A program made the translations under genes and the position numbers. A DNA stretch of 64,000 nucleotides. It comes from Dichomitus squalens LYAD-421 SS1 (Eukaryota > Basidiomycota > Agaricomycetes > Polyporales > Polyporaceae). Positions 1 through 11,344 of the stretch are shown one piece after another; position 1 is the stretch's first letter, and each line of letters starts with the position of its first letter. A model generated the notes under the pieces. That model was not told the DNA's origin and ran no database searches. It saw only the letters and a program-made list of their open reading frames with translations. Location of the stretch: the NCBI RefSeq assembly GCF_000275845.1, contig NW_006766924.1:204613-268612 (forward strand), given 5' to 3'.

Positions 1-3000
1 AGGAGCAGCGGAGCAGGAGTAGGTTGGCGACTGCGACGAATGCCTTTGAGCGCGATAGTGAGATCAGTTGGGTTGCAGATCCCCGTGAGTTCTCTCATTT
101 CAATTCGCTTCATACGCGTCTCATGAAGATGCATAGTGATTGAACGTCCGCTCGTCGACGATGAGGATGAGGACGAGGATGAGGACGAAGACGAAGACGA
201 AGACGAGGAAGAGAACGAGGAGGAAGAGGAAGCTGTCGAGCCCGGCCCAGAAGAGGAAGCGGACGAATCCTTCGGAGACAACGTCGGACAGAGGTCTTCT
301 CAGGAGTTCTCGCCTGAGCCAGAGCGGCCATCTGCTCCAAAACCGCTGATAGTCGATGTCGAGACGTCTCCCGAAACGACTCCGGCTCACATTCCTCCCT
401 CACCTGCTTCCCTTACTGCTCTGTCCGCGGCGGCCGAACAGCAGCATGCCGGTACCCAACCATCACCCCAGACATACCCAATGCGGTTGTCGGTTGCTCG
501 TTCGCCCTCCGCTGCGGCGGAGGATACGGACTACGATGAACCTAGAGCGGAGCACGCGCAGAAGCGTCAGGGCGAAGGGACTTGGCAGAAGGTCAAGAAT
601 ACGTTCACGCGCACCGGATCCAATGGTGGCCGCCGTTCCCGTACAAATAGCCTCAGCACGCGGGAACGGAGGTACAATACCGATTCCAGTGTCAGTCGCG
701 AGAGCGGTGCGAGCCTCAAGCTCGACCGTGATCCGTCTGTGGGCGGTGTCTTCGCGATGCAGCAGGCGCAGCCGCCCATTGAGCTATCCGCGTCAACGTC
801 TGCCTCTGCGTCTATTCTCTCCCTCGCTCCGCAGTCCGCGCCCCCTGGAGGCGTGTCGCCCGTCCCGCCGGCGTCTTCTGCCGACTTGCTCAAGTACGCG
901 GACTCGAAGCTATTCCCATTCCCGGCGCTCAAGCAGCTAGAGGAACAACGGCGCGCGCGAGGCATCACGCCGTCATCCTCTTCTCCTGATGTGGTTTCGT
1001 CGGCGAACGGGTTTCCCTTTCCTCTCGAGCACATTCCCAGCTCTGCGAGTTCCTCGGGTGCTACTACCAAAGTCGCAGATGGTGGCCGGGAACGCAAGTT
1101 GTCCCATCAGGCGTCCGACAGCCGTCTGTGGTCCAAATTCTCACAGCCTACTGGCCCGACACTGTCTACGACATCGCCAACGGACTACTTCAGCACGCCT
1201 CCGCCACCTGTCATCTCTCCCACGACGAGCAACTCCGGTTCCGGCAAACTACCGATGAATAGGGACGGCGTCAGGAAGTGGCTCAGCAAGTTTAAGTCCC
1301 AACCGTCCACTCCTCCAGCACCGAGTGGGCCGTTGTCGCCTCAGATCGACTCCCGCCCGCGCATTGGTCAGAAACCATCTCTTTCGGACTTGCTCATGCA
1401 GCGGAAAGAAAGCGAGCTCACCGCGCAAAGCTGGGATGATGTGAACAGCGACAAGTCGCGGACGCCGACGAACGTCACGAGTGCTCAGAGACTCGGAACG
1501 CCCAAGGAGACGACACACACTTTGGACACCTCTTTAGATACGCAGCCTCGTACAGACGCGGACATGAACCTGTTGTCCAGTGGAGCACCATCGCCGGCAT
1601 ACCTCCTGTCAGACTACTCTTCCTTAGGGTTCCCATCCCCACCTGACCCCCCTTCTTCTACCACGCCGGATCCTCAATCTTCGCTGGATGACTTTCCCAC
1701 GCGGTCCACGTCGGAGTCGTTTTCGTCCACGATGTCGTCTTCGCACCATTCGCCTGATCCTGTACCCAACGATCCAACTGCTGGCGCGATCATCATGGAG
1801 CGGCTCGACGAAGTGCTCGGGCGCGGTTCCAAGAGCTCGCTCTGGCCCTCTGCAATTGACGATCCGCCGCGAAAGCTTATCTTGTCTTCGCCAGTCCTGC
1901 AGGTCGCGAACGCGAACACGGTCAAGGATCGCTTCCTCTTCCTCTTCAATGATATCCTCATCATCGCCAAGCCTATCCTGCAGGACACTGACGCACTCTT
2001 GGACGCGACGAAGCCAAGCCCATTGGACAGGAAGTACATCGTGAAGAGCGTCGTCCAGCTTCGGGAGCTGAGATTCAGCGGAGACCGGGACGACCCGCGC
2101 GCGAAGACATCGGCAACTTCCAATCCCATGCGGCATCCTGCAATCCTGAGCTTCGTCGACCAGTTTGCGAAGGATCCCGAACATGCCGTCTCAATGCTGC
2201 TGGGGAAGCCGAGCATGAGAGATGACGTCGCGCTTGGCCAGCTCCTCTTCCGTGCGACGGACTTGGACCGGGCGCGCCTTGGGGAATACCTCTCACGGCG
2301 GTCATCCAAGGTCGCGCTGAAGTCTTTCGCTGACAGCTTCGGGCTTACCGGGCTTCGCATTGACAAGGCGCTCCGCGTGTTCCTCCAGGCCATCCACGTC
2401 CCGTCGCGGACGACGGCAGGACACTCTAGTCCTCTCGAATACTTGCTCGATTCGTTCGCGAGCAGGTGGTATGAGGCGAACGCTGCGATAGTCACCTATG
2501 ACAAGGACCTCGCCGTCCGGCTTGTACGTGCGATTGTGCAGCTCAACGAGGTTATGCACGGCGCCATCGCGTCAGAGCCTGGTATCACTGGGTACCCCAA
2601 ACGGAACGTGATCACGCGTGACTTCATTGAGGCTTTCAGGCGGTTCGACCCCCGCGGCCTTGTCTCGGACGACCTACTGGATAAGATTTACGCCTCCATC
2701 CGGAAGGAAAAGCTCTACCAAGCTCGTCATCCGTCCAGCATAGCAAGCCAGCCTCACATCGTCATCAACATCAAGCGTCCCCTCCCCCCTCGCCTCACCT
2801 ATCGCATCCAGTCCGAACCTGTCATTTTGCGCATACCACAGCCCGACCCTCAGCTCAGCATTCAGCTCTATGGACAGGACTTGGTCTTTGAGCCGCCTGT
2901 ACTTTCCTTTGCGAAGTCCTCAGAGGTCTCTTTCCGCGTCACGGGCACTGCGCTGGGAAAAAAGACCATCATCATGTGGCGGTCGGGCCCGAATGCTCTG

Positions 3001-3669
3001 GCATACTCAGGACTACCGCTCAGCAGCCCTGTCGTCATCGAGCGGTCGTTCATGCGCAATACCTTCCAGGTGGCCTTCTTGAACCATACAGGTCTCAAGC
3101 GGAGGTACATGTTCAGCGTGGATGACTCCTTAGTCCGGCACCAGTGGACGGTCTCAATCAAGCGTCAGATCGAGATTGCTTCGAACACGCCCCCTTCTCC
3201 TTCGACGAGTCGCGCTGCTGAAGCCCTGGCTTTCAAAGTTCTTCAGGACACTTTGATAACCTTGGAAGATCCCACTGTGACTTTCTCAGGTCCTTACCCT
3301 TCTGCCGTCGACCAAGCCTTGGCGCGTCTGAACACCAACGGCAGCCGGAGTCGGAGCGGGAGCGTTAACAGCGCATTCGGGCGCCCCGTTGCGCGTCGCC
3401 TCGCACCCGCCGCGCACGTCCGCTCCAAGTCTCGCAGCCAACTCTACCGGCAGAACGGGGCAGGCAGGTTGGAATCAGAGTTGGACGATGAGGACGAGCC
3501 TCGCTTGCTGGACAGCTCCCCGTCGCAGCGGCTAGAAGGGCGCTTGTGGAGCGGACACGACCTGGAGGTGGTTTGCCGACAGAACAGCTCAATACCTTCC
3601 GTGCTGGCGTATCTGCAGGTTGGGCTGGGTCAGAATGGGTATATACATGGCAATGGGACTGCTTCATGA
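1..3669 (+). CDS. Sec7/PH-domain protein, Arf guanine-nucleotide-exchange-factor-like (5' partial)
   Basis: Arf-GEF family protein, expected to act on small Arf GTPases at membranes. The start lies left of the window. A partial exon (1-84) is open in frame and joins through a GTGAGT...ATAG intron (85-136) to one large exon (137-3669), restoring a Leu codon. Counting from base 137: an Asp/Glu tract (about residues 8-35), a long Ser/Pro-rich disordered region to about 550, a PH-like segment with FLFLFNDILIIAK (about 555-650), a Sec7 fold (about 685-860) and a C-terminal PH domain ending in RHQWTVSIKRQ (about 905-1015). The Sec7 part keeps the LN...H motif (QLNEVMH) and a typical end (DDLLDKIYASIRKEK). 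The glutamic finger that normally sits in PGEAQ appears as AGHSS, so exchange activity is doubtful. Family call is firm; activity is not. A GTAAGT...TCTGCAG pair at about 3709-3763 may be a 3'UTR intron. Confidence 0.85.
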
Positions 3670-4871
3670 CAATGGCGTGGTGGCGTTCGACTCTCAGTTT
3701 TATCTCGTAAGTGCTTCTTGTGCCCTTGGACGTGTGGGCCGGCTCTGACCTTTCGCTCTGCAGATCGTTAATTGCTGCTGTGGATGCATGTTACTGCTCT
3801 GTGTACTATTCTCCTGTCTCTTTGGCAGTTCCTCTATCACCCCTCATGGATCCCTCTGCTCGTCGTCACGCCTACCAGCCATCATCTTTTAGCTAGAACT
3901 AACACTCGCTCGATTGTCCTGTTAATGTTATGTATGCGCAACGCTCAGTATGGAGTCCCGTACTATTGTTTTCATTATCGCTAATACGCTCCTTTCGACA
4001 TACAATGTACTGAAAGTCCACTCGTCTACATCATACGGATATAGATACGTCTTAGTGTGTACTGCGTTGTCTTGTGCCGTGGTAAGACATGGTAACCCAG
4101 GACACATCTATGGGTCGACCATTCGGTCTATAAGTCATGACGAGTATGTACATGCTTATTGACCCTTATCGCCGAACAGGAGCTAATAGGCTCCTGGGGA
4201 TATGCTCACGTTTGTTGCGATCAACTCGGGACAGGGCAGTCACAGCCACCAGGCACCAAGACCTTTTCGGCCGGAGATCCTCCTGACAGGCTGCAACCTT
4301 GTCCCCCACTTTCATGAGCGTTCGTGACTTCAACCTTTCTAAGGCTACGTCTCGTATGTTCGTAGCTATGACATGCGCAGAAACTGACATCTGGCCCCCG
4401 CGTCTTCGGAAGTTTGTCCAGATTATGCCCTCGTCGCACGATAACCGCGGCACCCCGCAGTGTGCTGTGCCTGGCTGATGCCACTATGCCTCTAGACTCC
4501 TTTCGCCGACGGAATAGAACTGGAGATCCGGCCTCCTCATTGGTGAAGAACGGGCGGGGCGCCGATTCAAACCTGCTGGCGAAAGACTCTACTCACGCAG
4601 TCGGAGCCGATGACACGCCGCGGCCTCCGCCCAGTTACAGTAATCCAATCCATTCCTCGCAAATACACAGACGCGCGGGCCCTCGGCGCACATACAAAAC
4701 CGATCCCCACGCACAGTCAAGATGCGTCTTGCCCGTTTCCACACTCCTTTCTCCCACTGTCTCTCGCACTTCGCTTTCTCGTCGCGTCGTGAAGGATGGC
4801 CGTGAAATTTGGGGGCAAATTTGGGGCGATGGTGGGGGCGACCATGGTAGCACTGAAGCTAAAGGATAGTT
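3670..4871. other. Intergenic region, no supported gene
   Basis: Holds the 3' flank of the Sec7 gene and a pyrimidine-rich stretch (4740-4790) just before ATG 4796. A short frame from ATG 4485 ends in a PPPSYS motif and could be a first exon of the next gene, but I could not find a splice that joins it cleanly. Confidence 0.4.
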
Positions 4872-6316
4872 ATGACGAATGTGTGTACCGTCCGCTTCCC
4901 ACACTGTTTGTCTAGGGCTCACCTCAAGGATCCACGACTAACAGACTCGTCGCTCCCCAATGAGGAGGAGGGGCTCGGTCATGGGCCCGTGGCCCTGAGG
5001 ACAGCGAACCTCGACGAGGACGCCCCAGACGGCGCGTCGCTCCTCGACACCACTCTCCCCAGCGGCCGTTCGAAGCGGCAGCACAGGGCGGACTGTTGCG
5101 TCTGCTGCGGTTTGCGGTATGTCGGACATCATCCGGACTACGGGATATCATCTCATCTTCGCGACATCGTTGCATTTTCATCGATGCAGATGCGGGCTGT
5201 TCTGGAAGGCGTTCGGCATTGTTTGCTTGCTCTTCCTTGGATGGCAGGCGATCAGATTAGTCATTTGGGCTGCCAAGGTATGAACAACATGTTCACTTGC
5301 GAAGTACAGTCGCACTTGTCTGACTCAAGTCCCGTTAGCCCAAGGAGACGGGTCTAGAGGGTATGCCCGAGTTCAGCACTTCTCTGGGCTGTATGGACGC
5401 ACCAAAGCTGTACAAGGGGGGCAAGTTCGACGTCACCATTCCTGTCGGGGTGAACCAGAACAAGGGCGACCACTCAATGGACTTCCGTGGCGGTGCGGTC
5501 GGGACGATCGTCGTTGCGCAGGGCGAGGCGGATCTTCAGGAGGTCAAGTACGAGATTACTCTCAGGGGGAGCACAGAGGATCTTTTCGAGGGTGTCGTCC
5601 TCGACTACCCCACGCCGGAGGAGGTCGCACAGAACACGAAGAGCAGTCGCTTGCAACTCGCCGTGCCCGCTCCTGTCACCCCGCAGTGCGCGCGCTTCGA
5701 CGTGACCGTATTCCTCCCGCCCGCTGTGAAGACGTTACACATCCAGACACATGCAACGACGCAGGTCAAGTTCGACCCCGACTCCAACTTTAACCTGAAC
5801 ACGCTCTTCGTGACGTTTTACAAGCTCAGCAAGCTGAATATGTTCCTGCCGATCGAGGGCATCCACGCGAACACGTTCATGTATCAGATGTCGGAGGGCT
5901 GGCTCGTCGGCGACGTGACGGTGGTCAACGATGCAACGCTCAACACCCAGCGCGGCGACGCGACGATGAACGTCCGCGTGCACCCCGCGCCCTCGAGCTC
6001 GGAGCCCCCTGCGCCGGTGAAGCTGCTCACGTCGACCGGCGCAGGCCGCGCAGACGTGTTCTTTGTGAACCACGCTGGGTTCCCGCATCGGCCGATCGAC
6101 AGCACACACCACACTTCGATGAACGGCAAGGGCACGTACCTGACGTACAAGAAGGCGGGGTTCAACGGGACGGTGGACCTGACCGCGAAGTCGTTCACGG
6201 CAACGGGCCTGCTGAATGCGTTCAAGCAGGACGGCGACTTACCGTACGTTGGAAGCAGAGACGGCGGCGATAGGATGCTCATCAAGTCGCAGGGCTGGGT
6301 GGGGCTCTACTTCTGA
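4872..6316 (+). CDS. Single-pass membrane protein, basidiomycete-type, function unknown
   Basis: Function unknown. Three exons are clear: up to 5116, 5190-5277 and 5339-6316. Introns 5117-5189 (GTATGT...GCAG) and 5278-5338 (GTATGA...TTAG) rejoin in frame. The join gives a Cys-rich turn (DCCVCCGLRCG) followed by a hydrophobic helix (GIVCLLFLGWQAIRLVIWAA), then PKETGLEGMP and a roughly 310-residue outside or lumenal domain rich in beta strands, ending GWVGLYF. The acidic N-terminus (NEEEGLGHGPVALR) reads as the cytoplasmic side. The overall layout resembles a family of unnamed agaricomycete membrane proteins. The 5' end is uncertain: I used the in-frame ATG at 4872, but ATG 4796 has a better start context and a PPPSYS exon from 4485 is another option. 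Reliable from about 4916 onward. Confidence 0.72.
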
Positions 6317-7144
6317 ACCACGGAAGCGATTGCTTATCGGTTTCACTTCTCCCGTTATCTCTCTCTTGTGTATTGGATGTCATCCTTTCTACTCTGTCCT
6401 TGTCACTCTCCTTGGCGGACGATGTTGTGTGCATCACTTATACTACCTACTATATTCTACAATTAACAAAGAGACCCATTCGCATCCAGCGAGATACCGC
6501 GGATGCTGCGTGACTGCTGCAATCCTCCGGGATGAAGTTCACGTGGTGCACGCGTCGTAAACGATGCCGTTGCGGATTCCACAAACTTTACACCTGGTGG
6601 ACGCGTCCTTCAGCAAACACCAATCGGTGCGCTCGGGTGGATTGTTGTGCCCCACGCCCACGTCGATGACATCCGTGTGATTCGAATCTCATCGGCCAGG
6701 CTCAGTGACAAATTTGCGGCTTATTATGACGCAAGGGGGGAGAGGGGGTTCGAGCAAATCGGTTTCAACTCGCCACTCGCTCTGCTGCACCGCGTTCTCC
6801 CACACAGACGACGTCGCGCATATCTGCAACCCTCTGCCTTGCGAGCCGCACGCTGACCACAGACGAATATCAACCAAGAAGAGACTCAGCGTAGGACACG
6901 CAATACCTGCAGTGAGCCGCCCCGCGTCAACTAGAGCCCGAGCCCTTCTCCTCCCATCCATCACGTCGGAGGTACTGTCAGCTTCACGGAGTCCTGCACG
7001 TTGGACCGCCGTGGACCTACAACGCCATTCCTGTCGCGGCTAACCACGATACCTTCCCGCGAACCCTTGCTTGTCGGCACGCCGTCTGCGCAATTGGGAA
7101 AATCTGGTAAAAGACTCCTTGAGCGATAGGGCACCGACGACGAA
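6317..7144. other. Intergenic region, no supported gene
   Basis: 3' flank of the membrane-protein gene and promoter side of the transcription-factor gene. I see no coding exon, RNA gene or repeat here. Confidence 0.5.
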
Positions 7145-10100
7145 ATGCCGACCAGAAAGGCCTCATCGAACCCGCCGCGGGATCCGAACAATGCATCTGA
7201 GGACGAGACGGCCGGAGCGGGGCCTTCGGGACAGGGGAAGACGCAGAGAATCGCGAAAGGTAGGAAGCGTTCTCTACCCTGTTAAACATCCAGTGCTCGT
7301 TATTCATTGTTTCCGGTCCTACAGCATGCGACAGGTGCAGAAAGTCGAAGAGTAAATGCGAGCCGTCGCCGAACGAGGGCGAGCCGTGCAAGGCGTGCGC
7401 GGCACTTGAGACAGGCGAGTTTTCCAGTGACTTGTGTGCATATGGAGAGATCTCATATAGTCCGAGGGGCTGCAGAATGCACGTATACAGGTACGATAGC
7501 TTTACCTTTGTTGCCTAGGAGTCTATCTAACACTTTCGTCCCAGCCCCGAGCTTTCGGAGAGGCCCTCCCAAAGGGTACATCCAGGCTATGGAGCATCGT
7601 TTGCACCAGGTGGAGAGTGTGTTGGCTGCGATCATGTCGTCCACAGATCCGCGCGCGCAGTCCATTGTTGACGAGCTTAGCCAAGATGATCTCGCAGCGC
7701 ACATCCTGGACACCGTGGATGCTGGCCCGTTTGTGCGCATTCGACTTCGAATTACGCATGTACGCTGTACCTGACTGGCGTGTGTTTGCTTTCGAACAGG
7801 GGAAGACTGGGCGCGAACAACGGTCGATCGACACGTCCAAAGACAACTTCTTTCGGTCGATCGTCACCGAGCAGCCAAAAGCGCTCAGCCATCGCTCTCG
7901 TCGCCAGTCTAGAGCAACGCGGGAAAACGTCATCGAGGCCGTAATTGCATCAGGTATACATAGAAAATCGTCTTCTCCCTCGACGTCATCGCTGAAGAGC
8001 GTACGGAGACCCTCAAATCCAGACCACTCGTCCCACGCTTGCGTGGCAAGACCGCCTTTCCACCAGACTTGCACGCGGCTCCTCCGCCTCAGAATCATTC
8101 AGCCCGGTGCCTGCTTCGCCCACTCCCGACAGTTCGGTCTACAGGCATACTCCAGAACCCCCAAGAAATAAGAGACGACTCGATGGCCAGCCGTCAGTCC
8201 AAACCCCGTCATTTGTGCCGCCATCACAGAGTGGTGCATTTGCGCGATATGTTGAGCTTTGGACATCGAGCTGACACACTATCCTTCTTGCAGCTGCTGA
8301 CACTGAAGATTTGGCCGATTGCGCGGACGCTTTTGGAAACTTGTCGATTGACGAGAACAGAGAGGTGCAAGCTTTGACATTCGTCGAATCCGCAACGCTG
8401 AACTCTGTCGCTAGGTCCGCTACCACGGCAATTCTTCCGGACTGCAGCTACTTGCGCTGACTGAGCGAAGCGATGGCCGCAATGCCAAGGGAATCTGGTC
8501 CGTGCTCTCTATGGCTCCCGCTCTCAACTCTAAGCATACTCCTACAGGCGCTTCCCCATGGCCAAAGTCTGGCCGGGCGTCCGGTGGTCGAATGACCGCA
8601 CTACAACGCCGCACGCCCAAACCGTCGAAGCTTCCATACATCTTCCACCTCCACAAGTCCAAGACCATCTCGTCGAGGTGTTCTTCGCCCACGTCAACCC
8701 CTGCATTCCCGTCCTAGATGAAGAGTCCTTCATGGCGCAGTATAAGGCTCAGTACGTGCTCAGTCTCTCCAGCATATTGACTACGATCGCTGAGCCTGCT
8801 ATCCGTTAGAACATACGGGTGAGTCGGCGAGTCGCACGGAAAGGCTCATTTCCACGCTAACATTCCTGCCCGGGATGAAGTTACCCCGACGCGGAGGACG
8901 ATCTGCGCCCGTCCGGGAGTGATGCCGAAGTCCGACCAGAACGGCCGCAGAGACTATCGAAGCTCCTGCTCCTCTCCATTTTCGCGTACGCGGCAAGTCA
9001 TTTTGACCCTCAGGACACCCGGGCGGGCACCGTTAGTGACCCCGCTGCCGAGTACACCAAGCAAGCGAGGATGATCCTGGATACGATATATCAAGAGAGT
9101 CGTTCGTCGACTGTCCAGGCACTAGTGCTGCTGGGAATGCGCGAGTTTGGTGCTGGTACGTGTTGGTACGATGCAGATATGCTCTGCATGCTTATGATCA
9201 TTCACCTTCACTGTTGTTAGGGAGCCTCGAAGAAGGATGGTTACACATTGGTGAGCGCTGTGGTCCGTTTCCTTGAACTGGTGGGGTTTAACCAGAGCTT
9301 CGTCTAGGCATGGCCATCCGAATGGCAGGTTTTTCACGATGCAATCGGAAGAAGGACCCATTCTGACAAGTGGAGCAGGCTCTCGACCTCGGTCTCAATC
9401 GCAATTCTGACAAGTGGATGCACAACGGCCGCGAGCTGTTCACCGAGAAGCAAAAGTCCGTTCGGAAACGGATATGGTGGGCATGCTGCCTTGCTGACAA
9501 GTGAGTTCTGAATTTGCGTACGAGTCAAGTCGGTTCCGGGTATCTAATCTCTGCTACGTGCTAGGTTCTCGGCGTTGTTCTTAGGCCGGCCGATCGCTAT
9601 TCATGAGAGCGACTTCTCGACGCCGCTACTGGACATCCCACAGGTACGCGTGTCATCTATTCCGCCGGATCTCGCGCGGCTGCTTACAATGGGTGTACCA
9701 CAGGATGATCTTAAGCGGACATGGCAACCATGTTCTTTGGACCCTCTCTACGGTCGCCTCTCGCCAATCCCCGCCATGTACACAAGCTATTTCCGTTACA
9801 TATCGTCTCTATGTACGCCATACCTCAACATCTTGATTGGGTATAGTTAGGCTCATTTCTGACACTTCTGTTAGACATCATAACGGGCGAAGTTCTGGCA
9901 AAGATCTACCGCGTGTCTCGCGAGAACATTCTGCCCAGTCGTGCTGTACGAGAGCAGCTTCATCAACGCTTGTCCCAATGGTCGCTGGAACTCCCCGATC
10001 ACTTGAACTATAGCACCAAGAGCAGCCGACCGTGTCCTCCCCCGCATGTGCTAGCGTTGCACATACAGTATTGGGCGACTATGCTATTGTTGCATCGACC

Positions 10101-11344
10101 ATTGTGGGTGCTCCGCTCTTCTAGTATCTGATCTCGTCCTGACTCGGTTCTCCAAAGCATTCCTAACGGCTCAGAGTATGTTTGTGAATGAATGAATGTG
10201 ACTAAGTTGCCTGACTGACACAATAAATGTTCCGACTAGCTTAGCGAAGGCCGGATCGCCTTCCCTCAATCCCGATCCAATCGCTTGGGAATCATTTGAC
10301 CTTTGTCAAAGTGCTGCGAGTCAAATAGGATCCTTTGGTTCGTGCATTCACTAGTTGCTTCTGCGCGCGAGGCTCATAGTAAATCTTAGGCATGTTGTAT
10401 CAAGAGAAATACGACATGAGATGGGGTCCGCCCTTCCTGTCCAATTGCTTACAAGCGGCTGGGTATGTCTTCAATTCTGCGGAGGTACCGTGTGTTACTC
10501 ACAACCTCATTCAGGGTACTTTGCATTGTGACGTGTACGTACTTCGTACAATATTGTCGTTCGGGTTCCTGATCGATTTAGTAGTGAGGTTCAAGCCTAT
10601 GGACACGCAAGCGAGTGTTGCCTTGCAGAAGTGCATTGCTGCGCTGAAGGGATTGGAGGTCCGTACAATCACAGCTACCTCAGAGTTAGTGTACGCTCAT
10701 CAATGTATGCTTTGGAACAGCGGACATGGACAGTTGCGTATCGCGTGCGGGAGCTGCTTCAAAACGCCAAAGTCCACATCGATCAGACGTTCAGCACAGG
10801 CAACACAACAAGTTCGGCTTCACCAGATGCCCAGGATCAGAGTCTAACTCAAGTATCGCAAAACTCGGTGCGACAGAAACGTCCCGCGCAGATTGCCTTC
10901 GGAGAAGTGTCGTGGCCGCCGCCACCACCACCACCACCACCACGGGCATGGACTTTCGTCTCCACGCCCGGCAGTGTGCCGCTAGTCTCCTCCTACCAAG
11001 TGGGGACAGGCGGTGTTCACCCCTCTGCACAAACTGCGCACGCAATCCAGATGGGCGTACGCGACAACCATACATACGCCACCGGATACATTCCTGGGTA
11101 CGACTCGTGGTGGCCTGTGCTCGACAGCCAGGCCGAAATCACAACCCCAGCGGCTCCCGTAGGGCAAGTTGAACAACATCCAGGTGGGGTTGCTGGTTCC
11201 GGGGTGATGCCACAGACTGGGGCTGCTGGACTGCCATCGCAAGAGTTCACATTCACCACACAGCACTTCACGCCTGAGTTCCTGCAGGCGATGCGCGATC
11301 CTATGCTGCACTTCCCGTCTGTGTTTGCTCATCAGGGGTTCTAG
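7145..11344 (+). CDS. Zn2Cys6 transcription factor with Fungal_trans middle-homology domain
   Basis: Nuclear DNA-binding regulator, target unknown. I model 24 exons: 7145-7259, 7325-7414, 7476-7490, 7545-7732, 7800-7953, 7998-8042, 8093-8233, 8294-8364, 8415-8497, 8548-8751, 8810-8818, 8881-9155, 9221-9250, 9308-9324, 9379-9500, 9565-9643, 9704-9812, 9875-10103, 10158-10175, 10240-10337, 10390-10462, 10515-10534, 10582-10658, 10721-11344. They sum to 961 codons with phases intact. The binuclear cluster reads ACDRCRKSKSKC, then PCKAC, then ECTYTAPS, running into RGPPKGYI. The last cluster Cys comes from a 15-nt exon reached by a GC-AG intron. The middle-homology domain runs from about FFAHVNPCIPVLDEESF to LLLHRPF, with IRMALDLGLNRN and FLGRPIAI typical of the family. 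A nine-proline run lies in the C-terminal tail. Splice sites of the shortest exons are inferred. Confidence 0.88.

Noticed and set aside
567..1097. Minus-strand frames across the Sec7 gene (for example 176 codons).
   Set aside because: Shadows of the long plus-strand coding exon, caused by its codon bias.
8043..8165. Apparent frameshift in the transcription-factor gene, since one frame reads on into AFPPDLHAAPPP.
   Set aside because: A 50-bp GT-AG intron (8043-8092) connects the two frames in phase, so no frameshift is needed.
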